DNA of 64,000 bases, from the NCBI RefSeq assembly GCF_014725735.1, contig NZ_CP061368.1, positions 2,681,225 through 2,745,224 on the forward strand. The letters run 5' to 3'. Source of the stretch: Wenzhouxiangella sp. AB-CW3 (GTDB lineage Bacteria; Pseudomonadota; Gammaproteobacteria; Xanthomonadales; Wenzhouxiangellaceae). This document shows positions 1 to 9,503 of the stretch, one piece after another (positions within the stretch are counted from its first letter, which is position 1; each line of letters opens with the position of its first letter). The notes beneath the pieces were generated by a model that did not search any database, was not told where the DNA came from, and saw only the letters and a list, made by a program, of their open reading frames with translations. A program made the position numbers and the translations under genes.

Positions 1-263
1 GGTCGAGACCAGCGTCGCAAGCGCTTGCGTGCATGCCGGGCCTCACTCAACACCAGCGAGAGCTCGCCCATGTAGACCTCCTGCTCGGGCTTGCCCAGGT
101 CGGCAGCCAGGGCTGCGGCAATGCGCGGTTCGTTTTCGGTCAACAAACTTTCGATCGCCGAGAGCTGCTGCCTGCGCCAGGCCAGCGGTCGAGTCAGACC
201 ACGCTGAAAGCCGTGGCGCAGGTCAGCCAGCATGGCCGGGTAGTCAGCTTGTTCAATCGGCAT
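1..263 (-). CDS. Aldehyde dehydrogenase, class 3 (ALDH3)-like, N-terminal fragment cut by the window edge
   Basis: Reading the minus strand from an ATG at 261-263 gives 87 codons that stay open to the edge. The protein starts MPIEQADYPAMLADL and continues with RGLTRPLAWRRQQL, then ALAADLGKPEQEVYMGEL. This matches the N-terminal helices of ALDH3-type NAD(P)-dependent aldehyde dehydrogenases, including the R-P-L-x-x-R and A-L-x-x-D-L-x-K segments. The start is well supported by AAGGAG five bases upstream. The catalytic Cys and Glu lie outside the window, so activity cannot be checked. It follows sufS on the same strand, but after a 199-bp gap, so it is probably a separate unit. Family is fairly sure; substrate unknown. 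Confidence 0.8.
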   Translation of the reverse strand, partial: MPIEQADYPAMLADLRHGFQRGLTRPLAWRRQQLSAIESLLTENEPRIAAALAADLGKPEQEVYMGELSLVLSEARHARKRLRRWSR

Positions 264-462
264 GTTCGCTCCTTGATGGCATTGAAGCTTGCGACGGTTC
301 GGTCAACCCCATGCCCCTTACAATGAGGCGACCAGAGCCCGCGCGCCGCCCTCCACTACGACCACACCGACAACCAGATTGTCGACCGGCCAGTCTCGCA
401 GACCGAGGAACGACCGAACCAACTCGAGCAGGCACCCGCCGGGTCAGTAATGACAGAAGCCA

Positions 463-1710
463 TCAGGCCAGCATGGCCTGGGCTTGTTCCAGGCCTTCGA
501 GAAACACATCGATTTCCGAATGCAGATTGTAAACGGCGAATGACAGCCGGGCCGTGGCCGGCACATCGAAGAATTCCATGACCGGCATGGCACAGTGATG
601 GCCCGTGCGGATGGCCACGCCATGATGGTCGATGATGGTTCCGATGTCGTTGGGATGCGCCCCGTCGACGGTGAATGCCACTACCGGCCCCTTGTACTCG
701 GCCTGACCAATGATGGTCAGACCCTCGATCTTCGACATTTCCTGCGTGGCATGGTCGAGCAGCCGCATTTCATGATCAGCAATGCGCTCGATGCCGATTT
801 CCTCGATGAACTCTACGGCTGCACCGAAACCGATGGCGCCGGAAATATTGGGGGTGCCGGCTTCGAACTTGTGCGGGATATCGTTGTAGGTCGTGCCATT
901 GAAACTGACCCGTTGAATCATCTCGCCGCCACCCTGCCAGGGCGGCATGGCTTCGAGCAGATCCTCGCGCGCCCACAGCGCACCGATACCGGTCGGCCCA
1001 TACATCTTGTGCGCAGACACGCAGTAGAAATCACAGCCCAGCGTCTGCACGTCCACCTTTTCATGTGGCGTGGCCTGGGCGCCATCGACCAGCACAGGGA
1101 CCCCATGCTTCTTTGCCATCGCGCAGATCTCGGCAACGGGGTTGACCGTACCCAGTGCGTTGGAGACATGCACCACACCGATGATGCAGGTGCGTTCACT
1201 GATCAGACTCTCGAATTCATCGATTAGCAGTTCGCCACGCTCATTGATGGGCGCCACCTTGAGCACCGCCCCGGTCTGCTCGCACAGCATCTGCCAGGGC
1301 ACGATATTGGAGTGGTGCTCCATGTGCGTGATCAGGATTTCGTCGCCGGGCTTGAGCCGAGGCCGCACATAGCTGTTGGCCACCAGGTTGACGGCTTCGG
1401 TCGTGCCGCGCGTGAACACGATCTCGCGATCGCTGCCAGCGTTGAGTAAGCGGGCAACAGCCGCGCGTGACTGCTCGAACTGTTCCGATGCTTCGACCGA
1501 AAGCTGATGCACGCCGCGATGCACATTGGCGTTGTAGCGACGGTAGAAGCCATCCATCGCCTCGATCACTTTCAACGGTCGTTGCGCGGTGGCCGCATTG
1601 TCCAGGTAGACCAGCGGCTTGCCATGCACTTCACGTGCGAGCACTGGAAACTGCTCGCGCAGCGCATGCACATCGAGTTGGTCTCTGACTTTCGATTCAA
1701 CGATATCCAT
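463..1710 (-). CDS. sufS: Cysteine desulfurase SufS
   Basis: PLP-dependent enzyme that removes sulfur from L-cysteine and hands it to the SufBCD scaffold; cytosolic. About 415 residues, the usual SufS length. Visible landmarks are VDGAQ with the PLP-contacting Asp near 209, SAHK with the PLP lysine near K235, and RTGHHCAMP carrying the persulfide Cys near C373. These mark group II (SufS/CsdA) desulfurases rather than IscS. An upstream GTG at 1719 is possible, but the ATG at 1710 has GAG at better spacing. It is the last gene of the Rrf2-sufB-C-D-S operon, 31 bp after sufD. No SufE or SufU partner is visible next to it. Confidence 0.96.
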   Translation of the reverse strand: MDIVESKVRDQLDVHALREQFPVLAREVHGKPLVYLDNAATAQRPLKVIEAMDGFYRRYNANVHRGVHQLSVEASEQFEQSRAAVARLLNAGSDREIVFTRGTTEAVNLVANSYVRPRLKPGDEILITHMEHHSNIVPWQMLCEQTGAVLKVAPINERGELLIDEFESLISERTCIIGVVHVSNALGTVNPVAEICAMAKKHGVPVLVDGAQATPHEKVDVQTLGCDFYCVSAHKMYGPTGIGALWAREDLLEAMPPWQGGGEMIQRVSFNGTTYNDIPHKFEAGTPNISGAIGFGAAVEFIEEIGIERIADHEMRLLDHATQEMSKIEGLTIIGQAEYKGPVVAFTVDGAHPNDIGTIIDHHGVAIRTGHHCAMPVMEFFDVPATARLSFAVYNLHSEIDVFLEGLEQAQAMLA

Positions 1711-1741
1711 CGGTATCACTCGCGAATACAGGGTTCAGCAT

Positions 1742-2944
1742 TCAAAGTACCTCGCGCAACTGACCCAGCAGCCATTCGCGCACCGGCTCAGTGGCCTGAC
1801 CTTCCAAGGGGGCAGCGGCAAAGCCGTACTTGAGCAGCGCACCGGCCTCATCGGCCGGGATACCACGCGAGCGCAGGTAAAACATGGCATCGTCATCAAG
1901 CTGGCCGATGGTCGCACCATGGCTGGCAGTGACCTCTTCGGCATAGATTTCCAGTTCGGGCTTGGTGTTGATGCGTGCATGCTCGCTCAGCAGCAGGTTC
2001 GCGGTTTCCAGGTCGGAATGACTGTCGTCTGCGTCCTTGTGAATATGGATGCGACCGTTGAACACACCCACTCCGCTGCCGTCTCCCAGAAGCCGGAATG
2101 ATTCGCGGCTACTGGTATGCCCCACCGTGTGATCGATGGCGGTGTGGTAATCGATATGCTGACGGGTATTGACCAGTCCGATGCCGTCGATCTCGCCATT
2201 GGCGCCCTCGGCCATCAACTGTACGCTCAGATCCTGTCGGGTCAGTCGGCCACCGCAATCAAGCACGTGAACCCGGTAGTCAGCATCATCGCTGACATTG
2301 ACAACGCTGCGCTCGATCCAGGCACTGTCACCGCCGCCACGGCGGATGACATGGTTGAGTTTCGCGCCTTTAGCCAATTCGACATCAACCACGCGATTGA
2401 TCAAGCCGGCGCCGGCATCTTGCTGATAATCAATCAGCGTGGCCGATGCGCCTTCGGCCACTTCAATTTCCAGCCGGGGATGAACAGCGGCGGCAAAGCC
2501 TTCGTTCGTGGTCGTAGCCAGCACCACAGGACGATCCTGGTCGGATTCGATCACCAGCCGCAGTCCCTGCTGAAAACGGGCCAGATTGAGCCAGGCGAAG
2601 GCATCGGCGCGATCACCGTATTCCACCTGCTCCAATGAATCAGCACCGATCGGCTCGATGCGCAACCCTTCTGGAAGTTTCAGCCCCTCCAGATCCAGGC
2701 ATCCATTGTCAAAGTGCAACACGGTCGCCTCGAAAGGCAACCCGGGCAATGCCGCCCCACCCGTGGTATCGGCATTGAATTCACGCTTCTCCAGCAGTTT
2801 CAGCGGCGTGTACTTCCAGTCCTCGGTCTTGAGGTCGGGAAAACCATGCTGCATCAGCGCCTGTTGCGCGCGACGGCGGATAGCGCCGAAATCATCGCCA
2901 GGGAGGTGCTGATCGCCGGCCAGTCGGTCAAGCAGTGCACTCAT
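1742..2944 (-). CDS. sufD: Fe-S cluster assembly scaffold protein SufD
   Basis: Structural partner of SufB in the SufBC2D scaffold, which assembles and transfers iron-sulfur clusters. The 400-residue protein has the family's N-terminal segment (FPDLKTEDWKYTPL) and the beta-helix core. The C-terminal domain contains HASIN-like ARINTKPELEIYAEEVTASHG, followed by MFYLRSRGIPADEA, the part that binds SufC and carries the conserved His. It begins 3 bp after the sufC stop codon, so it is very likely translationally coupled. The paralogous relation to SufB (product of 3887-5332) shows in the shared C-terminal FYLRSRG/FYCRSRG motif. Confidence 0.95.
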   Translation of the reverse strand: MSALLDRLAGDQHLPGDDFGAIRRRAQQALMQHGFPDLKTEDWKYTPLKLLEKREFNADTTGGAALPGLPFEATVLHFDNGCLDLEGLKLPEGLRIEPIGADSLEQVEYGDRADAFAWLNLARFQQGLRLVIESDQDRPVVLATTTNEGFAAAVHPRLEIEVAEGASATLIDYQQDAGAGLINRVVDVELAKGAKLNHVIRRGGGDSAWIERSVVNVSDDADYRVHVLDCGGRLTRQDLSVQLMAEGANGEIDGIGLVNTRQHIDYHTAIDHTVGHTSSRESFRLLGDGSGVGVFNGRIHIHKDADDSHSDLETANLLLSEHARINTKPELEIYAEEVTASHGATIGQLDDDAMFYLRSRGIPADEAGALLKYGFAAAPLEGQATEPVREWLLGQLREVL

Positions 2945-2947
2945 CGC

Positions 2948-3697
2948 TCAAGCCTCGGCCGCTTCCAGAAAACCGTAACCTTCGCGCTCAAGCCGCTCGG
3001 CCAGCTCCTTGCCGCCGGACTCGACGATACGGCCATCGGAGAGTACATGAACGTGGTCCGGTTCGAGATACTCGAGCAAACGCTGGTAATGGGTGATGAC
3101 CAGGAACGAGCGCTTGTCGTCACGCTGGCGATTGATGCCCTCGGCAACCAGCTTGAGCGCATCGATATCCAGCCCCGAATCGGTCTCGTCCAGCACAGCC
3201 AGTATCGGATTCAGCACGGCCATCTGCACGATCTCGTTGCGCTTCTTTTCACCACCGGAGAAGCCCTCGTTGACAGCGCGCTTGAGCAGCGACTCATCCA
3301 TCTTCAGGCTGCGCAGCGACTCGCGCACCTCCTTGAGAAAACTCATCGAGTCGACCTCCTCCTCACCGCGGGCCTTGCGCTGGGCATTGAGCGCGGCGCG
3401 CAGGAAATAAGCGTTGTTCACGCCGGGAATCTCGACCGGATACTGGAAGGCCAGGAACAAGCCGGCCGCGGCCCGCTCTTCGGGCTCCATCTCGGCGATG
3501 TCCTGCCCCTCGAACTCCACCGAACCCTCGGCGATTTGGTAGCCCTCGCGACCGGCCAGGGCATAACCCAGCGTGGACTTGCCCGAACCATTCGGGCCCA
3601 TGATGGCGTGCAGCTCACCGGGGCCGATCTGGAGATTCAGGCCCTTGAGGATGGGTTTATTGTCGATAGTGACGTGGAGATTGGTGATCTTGAGCAT
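2948..3697 (-). CDS. sufC: Fe-S cluster assembly ATPase SufC
   Basis: ABC-type ATPase that drives conformational change in the SufBCD complex. All nucleotide-binding motifs are intact: Walker A GPNGSGKS at about 34-41, ABC signature FSGGE at 146-150, and Walker B with LAVLDETDSGLD at about 167-178. The length of 249 residues is typical. It is soluble, with no membrane domain gene alongside, as expected for SufC. The 189-bp gap to sufB is unusual for this operon and is filled by a perfect 32-bp inverted repeat at 3759-3870. The sufD start follows within 3 bp. Confidence 0.97.
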   Translation of the reverse strand: MLKITNLHVTIDNKPILKGLNLQIGPGELHAIMGPNGSGKSTLGYALAGREGYQIAEGSVEFEGQDIAEMEPEERAAAGLFLAFQYPVEIPGVNNAYFLRAALNAQRKARGEEEVDSMSFLKEVRESLRSLKMDESLLKRAVNEGFSGGEKKRNEIVQMAVLNPILAVLDETDSGLDIDALKLVAEGINRQRDDKRSFLVITHYQRLLEYLEPDHVHVLSDGRIVESGGKELAERLEREGYGFLEAAEA

Positions 3698-3758
3698 TGC
3701 GTTCTATATCCGTCTTGATGGTTGGCCCACCGTGGGGCACTTTCTCGTTCCAACTCTG

Positions 3759-3870
3759 GCGTAGGTCGGGGTTGCATCCCCGACGGACGACGTCGTGATC
3801 CTGTATGCGCATAGCTAGGCGTGTCGAAACCGGAAATCTCGTCCGTCGGGGATGCAACCCCGACCTACGC
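3759..3870. repeat. Perfect 32-bp inverted repeat (REP/BIME-like) between sufB and sufC
   Basis: Arms at 3759-3790 and 3839-3870 are exact reverse complements, with a 48-bp spacer. Each arm is itself a small palindrome, GTCGGGG-TTGCAT-CCCCGAC, so each can fold alone or with the other. The arrangement resembles paired REP elements (BIME). In the sufB-to-sufC transcript it would form a very stable hairpin that could protect the upstream sufB message or reduce sufCDS read-through. That role is inference. Confidence 0.85.
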
Positions 3871-3886
3871 GGGTTTCGTTCACGGC

Positions 3887-5328
<1,442 letters not shown>

Positions 5329-5332
<4 letters not shown>

Positions 5333-5790
5333 GAGATTTTCCGCGTTGTTTCAACGGTGGATTCGGCGCGAATGGCGATCCGGGGTGGCTGCGGCCGAGC
5401 CAAGTCGGCCAGGCTCAGGGCACTCAGTGCACCTTCCACGGCTTGACCGATGCGCTGCCAGTTGCCGCGCAGGCTGCAATCGGATTCATGCGAGCACAGC
5501 CCCGGCTCCAGCCCGCACTCTGTCAGGGCGATGGGCCCTTCCATGGCCGAGACAATCTCGGCCACGGAGATATCTTCGGCCGAATGGGCCAACTGATATC
5601 CGCCATTGACGCCACGTACTGAATTGACCAGCCCGGCCCGGGCCAGTGTCTTGAGCACCTTGGCCACCGTGGGAGTTTCCAGTCGAACCTGATCGGCCAA
5701 CTGACTGGCCGAGATCCGCTGCTCGGGATCCCGGGCCAGTGCCGCCAGCACCACGGTGGCGTAATCAGTCAACTTGCTGATGCGCAGCAT
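5329..5790 (-). CDS. Rrf2-family SUF operon regulator (IscR-like, Fe-S sensing)
   Basis: Winged-helix DNA-binding protein of 153 residues, starting [19 protein letters not shown] as in the gammaproteobacterial SUF-regulator subfamily. The wing has [11 protein letters not shown]. Three cysteines at 92, 99 and 105 have nearly the spacing of the IscR cluster ligands, so it probably senses Fe-S status with a bound cluster. The gene is first in the suf operon and overlaps sufB by 4 bp, which implies autoregulation. Candidate operator repeats sit in its promoter (5795-5816). There is no clear ribosome-binding site before the ATG, but the start matches the family. Confidence 0.93.
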
Positions 5791-5794
5791 CTTG

Positions 5795-5849
5795 TCAATA
5801 CCGGATCAATACGGTCCCATATTATGATGCCAAAGCGTCGGTAAAACAA
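5795..5849 (-). promoter_or_regulatory. Predicted suf operon promoter with 11-bp direct repeats at the transcription start
   Basis: On the minus strand a -35 TTGTTT (5844-5849) is 17 bp from a -10 CATAAT (5821-5826). Just downstream, covering the expected start, are two 11-bp direct repeats. On the plus strand they read TCAATACCGGA (5795-5805) and TCAATACGGTC (5806-5816). They end 4 bp before the regulator's start codon. A repressor bound there would block initiation, so this is a good candidate operator for the adjacent Rrf2 protein. Binding itself is inference. Confidence 0.6.
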
Positions 5850-5953
5850 GACCGGAACGGTACCTTTTCCTGACCTACCGCATTGTCGAACGCTTTTCGC
5901 TACCTGCCCCTGATACACTTTCCCACTTCGGTTTTTCAGTGCCCGGGGCAAGC

Positions 5954-7792
5954 ATGGCGCAAGATCCCTACAGTTTCGATATCAGCCCGAACCCGGCCGA
6001 TGGGGACACGCCGGTCGATCGTGCGCGCTACATGGCGCCTCCTTTCGATGCCCGCCTGATATCGGATTCCAGGGCCCGCCTCCTGGTCAGCCGCCAGGCC
6101 CAGCCGGTGGACCTGTCGGTCGTGGATGCGCGGCTGCTGAGTGCCTGCGATCGATTTCGCAGCCTCGACGAACAGGCCAGCCAGGCCGTGGCCCAGCTCA
6201 AGGCGCCACCGCCCCAAGCCAGCCATTTTGCCAGGCGCCTCGATCAGCTTGCCGAACAGGGGCTTTTGCTCAGCGAGGACGATCTGCTCCAACACCTGAA
6301 GTCCATCAACCAGCCGGACGACAATCCGGCACGAATCAGCAGCCTTTTCATCCGCACCTGCAACCGGCCCGGCACCCTGGAGCGTCTGCTCGACAGCCTG
6401 GTCGCACTCGCTGATGCCGGCGGACTCGACCGCTGCATCGTCCTCGATGACAGCGATGACGAACAGGGCATCAGCGCCGCGGCAGCCCTGGTCGAGCGCT
6501 ATCGCTCCCGACTGGGTATCGATCTGCACCACATCGACCGGCATGAACGCGCAAGGCTGTTGAAAAAACTGGCCCGAGACAGCGAAGTCGAGTTCGAGTA
6601 CCTCTACTGGTTTATCGAGGGCAGCCCCGATGACCAGCAACCGCGCTACGGAGCCAGCCTCAACCTGGCCCTGTTGCTCGGCGCCGGCGAGGCCATCGCC
6701 CTGATGGACGATGATGCCAGTCTGTCGGCATTCCGGCTCGGGCAAGACTGCAACCAGCATCGATTTTCACCCTCCGCCACCGTCGCCCTGGAGTTTCCAC
6801 AACCCGATCAGCCGCTGGGAACCGGATTCGAAGCATTCACCGGCAACCCCTTCGCCGAGCATGCCCGCTACCTGGGCCGCAGCGCGGCAGGATTCGCCCG
6901 CCTCGATGCCGGGCAGTCGCCGGATCTGTTCGAACGTCTCGACCCGCAGTGCCTGCACGAGCTGAACACCCCTACCCGGATTCGCATCAGCACCAACGGC
7001 ACCCTGGGCGACCCGGGCACCTCCGGCCTGCAGTGGCTGTTCGTCGAGCCGGTCGAGCACCTGAAAGCCCTGAGCCAAAACGAGCAGGACTATCGCCGAC
7101 TGGTCGACCAGCGGCGGGTGGCTCGCGCGCCCGACGCCATCCAGGCATCAACAGACTTCAGCCTGATGACCACAACCCTGACCGGTATCGACAATCGTGA
7201 GCTGCTGTTGCCCACCCAGGCACGAGGAGGCAACGAGGACCTGTTATTCGGTGCCCTGACACGCTGGCTTCACCCGGGCAGCCTGCACGCTGCCCTTCCC
7301 TTCATGTTGCTGCACGAACGGCCGGAGCCTCGCAGGTGGACACCGGAAGCCATTGACCGTCCACGCTCGATCAACCGGGGGCGCTTCCTGGCCGATCAGA
7401 TCGAAACACTGGCCGATCAGTTGCCCAACGGCGACACCGACAGCCGCATCGAGATGCTGGCCGGCTGGATGCGACATCTGGCGGCGATCGGCAGCAACGA
7501 CCTGCGCTGGCAACTGCAGCGCGACCTGCTCGGTGTGCGCGCCGACAGCATTGACCGAATTCGGGCCCGCCTGGCGGAGTGGTCCCCACCCCCCTGGCTG
7601 GCCACCGACTATCAGCGCGCCCTCAAAGCCCATGCCGCCGACCACCCCGCAGACCGCGACCGTATCGATCAGCTCTGCGCCAGCATCCCCGGCTTTGCCA
7701 GGCGCTATGCCGACGGCCTGGAAAGCTGGTGTCAGGCATGGCGCTGGACCGCCGGCCAATCATGGGCGGCACGCATGGGCCTGGGAAATTAA
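5954..7792 (+). CDS. GT-A/family-2 glycosyltransferase-like protein of unknown substrate
   Basis: A 612-residue cytosolic protein. The middle resembles a nucleotide-diphospho-sugar transferase: SLFIRTCNRPGTLERLLDSL near 131 (the start of a GT-A fold), CIVLDDSDD near 164, then ALMDDDASLSAF near 249 with a DDD that fits the metal-binding DxD. A GGNEDLLFGAL segment near 425 resembles the acceptor-side ED motif. The first 130 and last 150 residues match nothing I recognise. There is no signal peptide or TM segment. A GTG at 5939 could extend it by five residues. It ends 3 bp before amgK, so it is cotranscribed with the AmgK-MurU sugar-recycling pair and may act on MurNAc/GlcNAc-linked sugars; this is inference. 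Confidence 0.6.
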   Translation: MAQDPYSFDISPNPADGDTPVDRARYMAPPFDARLISDSRARLLVSRQAQPVDLSVVDARLLSACDRFRSLDEQASQAVAQLKAPPPQASHFARRLDQLAEQGLLLSEDDLLQHLKSINQPDDNPARISSLFIRTCNRPGTLERLLDSLVALADAGGLDRCIVLDDSDDEQGISAAAALVERYRSRLGIDLHHIDRHERARLLKKLARDSEVEFEYLYWFIEGSPDDQQPRYGASLNLALLLGAGEAIALMDDDASLSAFRLGQDCNQHRFSPSATVALEFPQPDQPLGTGFEAFTGNPFAEHARYLGRSAAGFARLDAGQSPDLFERLDPQCLHELNTPTRIRISTNGTLGDPGTSGLQWLFVEPVEHLKALSQNEQDYRRLVDQRRVARAPDAIQASTDFSLMTTTLTGIDNRELLLPTQARGGNEDLLFGALTRWLHPGSLHAALPFMLLHERPEPRRWTPEAIDRPRSINRGRFLADQIETLADQLPNGDTDSRIEMLAGWMRHLAAIGSNDLRWQLQRDLLGVRADSIDRIRARLAEWSPPPWLATDYQRALKAHAADHPADRDRIDQLCASIPGFARRYADGLESWCQAWRWTAGQSWAARMGLGN

Positions 7793-7795
7793 GGA

Positions 7796-8785
7796 ATGGA
7801 AGACGTACGACGCCAGCAGGCCGAATCATGGGGCGCGGATCAGTTGGGCTGGCCCGAAGATTTCGTCAGCGATGCGATCGGGTCTGACGCCAGTTTCCGC
7901 CGCTATTTTCGTCTCTCGCACGAAGGGCGCACGGTGGTGGTCATGGATGCCCCTCCCGAGATCGAGAAGCTCGATGCCTTCATCGACATCGGCCAGCGTC
8001 TGGAACGGGCGGGCCTGCACGTTCCCGACCAACTGCACGTGAACCACGAGCAGGGGTTTCTGTTGCTAGAAGACCTGGGCCAACGGCCCTACCACCTTGT
8101 GCTGAATGCCGACACCGCCGCCACACTGTTCGACGACGCCCTCGGTGCACTGATCACCATGCAGACCTACGCCGACCCACGTGGGCTGCCGGAATACGAT
8201 CCCGCCATGCTGTTGCGCGAAGTATCGCTGTTCCCCGACTGGTTTTTGAACCGTCACTGGCAGGTCGAGCCCACCGATGAAGAGCTCGACGCCTGGGACA
8301 GCATCTGCGCAACGCTGGTGCGGTGGGCACTGGACCAGCCACGGGTTTTCTGTCATCGAGACTACATGCCCAGAAATCTGATGCTGGCAGACCCGAACCC
8401 GGGCATCATCGACTTTCAGGGCGCCGTACTCGGCCCCATCAGTTACGACCCCGTCTGCCTGTTTCGCGATGCCTTTCTGAGCTGGCCCCAAGAACAGGTG
8501 GATACCTGGCTGGAGAACTATCGGCAGCGTGCCCGGGCAGCCGGCCTGCCGGTCCCCGAATCAGCCGGGTTGTGGCGACGAACCTGCGATTTCATGGCTG
8601 TTCAACGCCACCTGAAAGTCATTGGCATCTTCGCCCGCATCCACTATCGCGACGGTAAATCCGGGTACCTGGAGGACACACCCCGCTTCTTTGCCTACCT
8701 GGAGCAGGCCATCGAGCGCAATCCCGAACTCCTGGAACTGGGACGGCTGATTGCCGCCTGGCAGCACCGGCGTCAGCTTGATTGA
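7796..8785 (+). CDS. amgK: N-acetylmuramate/N-acetylglucosamine anomeric kinase AmgK
   Basis: Aminoglycoside-phosphotransferase-fold kinase that phosphorylates the anomeric carbon of MurNAc (and GlcNAc) to the 1-phosphate in the MurU shortcut of peptidoglycan recycling. The 329-residue sequence has the catalytic loop CHRDYMPRNLML near 186-197 and metal-binding IIDFQGA near 203-209. A phosphate-loop-like SDASFRRYFRL lies near residue 29. The pairing with a murU-type nucleotidyltransferase only 19 bp downstream makes the assignment strong; the kinase family alone would be ambiguous. It starts 3 bp after the glycosyltransferase-like gene. Confidence 0.87.
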   Translation: MEDVRRQQAESWGADQLGWPEDFVSDAIGSDASFRRYFRLSHEGRTVVVMDAPPEIEKLDAFIDIGQRLERAGLHVPDQLHVNHEQGFLLLEDLGQRPYHLVLNADTAATLFDDALGALITMQTYADPRGLPEYDPAMLLREVSLFPDWFLNRHWQVEPTDEELDAWDSICATLVRWALDQPRVFCHRDYMPRNLMLADPNPGIIDFQGAVLGPISYDPVCLFRDAFLSWPQEQVDTWLENYRQRARAAGLPVPESAGLWRRTCDFMAVQRHLKVIGIFARIHYRDGKSGYLEDTPRFFAYLEQAIERNPELLELGRLIAAWQHRRQLD

Positions 8786-8804
8786 ACCAATGCCACGACC
8801 AACC

Positions 8805-9467
8805 ATGAAAGCCATGATTCTTGCCGCCGGGCGCGGCGAACGCTTGCGCCCGCTAACCGACAGCGTGCCCAAGCCGTTGCTCGAGGTGGGCGGCAAACCG
8901 CTGATCGTGCATCATCTCGACCGGCTTGCCGCCGCCGGATTCCAGGATGTGGTCATCAATCTGGGCTGGCTGGGCGAACAAATCGCCGCCAAACTGGGCG
9001 ACGGTGGCAACTTCGGGCTGCGTATCCGCTATTCACCCGAACCGCCCGGCGCCCTGGAAACGGCCGGCGGCATCGTACATGCTCTGGAACTGCTTGGCGA
9101 TGCGCCATTTCTGGCTATCAGCGCCGATGTGCTGTGCGATTACCCACTCAAACGTATGCGCCAACTGGAATCAGAAGCCCTGGCCCACCTCGTCATGGTC
9201 GACAACCCGCCGCACCATCCACATGGCGACTTTGGCATCGAGAGTGGGCGCATGGTCCTTGACTCGGACATCAAACTGACTTTCAGCGGTATTGCCTGGT
9301 TCAGGCCCGGGCTGTTCGCCGACCTCGAACCCGGCGTGCGCCCGTTACGGCCCGTGCTGGAACAGGCCATTGCCGCCGGCCTGGTCGAGGGCGAACGATT
9401 TCAGGGGCAATGGTTCGACACTGGAACCGCCGGGCGGCTGGAAGCAGCCAGAAACAGCCTCGCATAA
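8805..9467 (+). CDS. murU: N-acetylmuramate alpha-1-phosphate uridylyltransferase MurU
   Basis: Makes UDP-MurNAc from MurNAc-1-P and UTP, bypassing de novo synthesis (and so MurA/fosfomycin) in many Gram-negatives. The protein starts MKAMILAAGRGERLRPLTD, the nucleotidyltransferase signature G-x-G-x-R. KPLLEVGGKPLI follows, and GDFGIE, LTFSGIAWFRP and WFDTGTAGRLE near the C-terminus match MurU. About 220 residues, the normal size. I chose the ATG at 8805 because the family begins MKAMILAAG; an ATG at 8790 would add five residues. It is the last gene of the three-gene operon and converges on telA with a 36-bp gap. Confidence 0.9.
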   Translation: MKAMILAAGRGERLRPLTDSVPKPLLEVGGKPLIVHHLDRLAAAGFQDVVINLGWLGEQIAAKLGDGGNFGLRIRYSPEPPGALETAGGIVHALELLGDAPFLAISADVLCDYPLKRMRQLESEALAHLVMVDNPPHHPHGDFGIESGRMVLDSDIKLTFSGIAWFRPGLFADLEPGVRPLRPVLEQAIAAGLVEGERFQGQWFDTGTAGRLEAARNSLA

Positions 9468-9503
9468 TTCACCGGCCCCGGACACCGGCCCGGCCACTGC
9501 CCG

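Noticed and set aside
253-435. 60-codon minus-strand frame upstream of the partial aldehyde dehydrogenase
   Set aside because: Arg-rich, no ribosome-binding site, and it overlaps the better supported start at 263.
264-462. Possible small gene between sufS and the aldehyde dehydrogenase
   Set aside because: No frame has a start signal or recognisable product. Only the AAGGAG of the downstream gene stands out.
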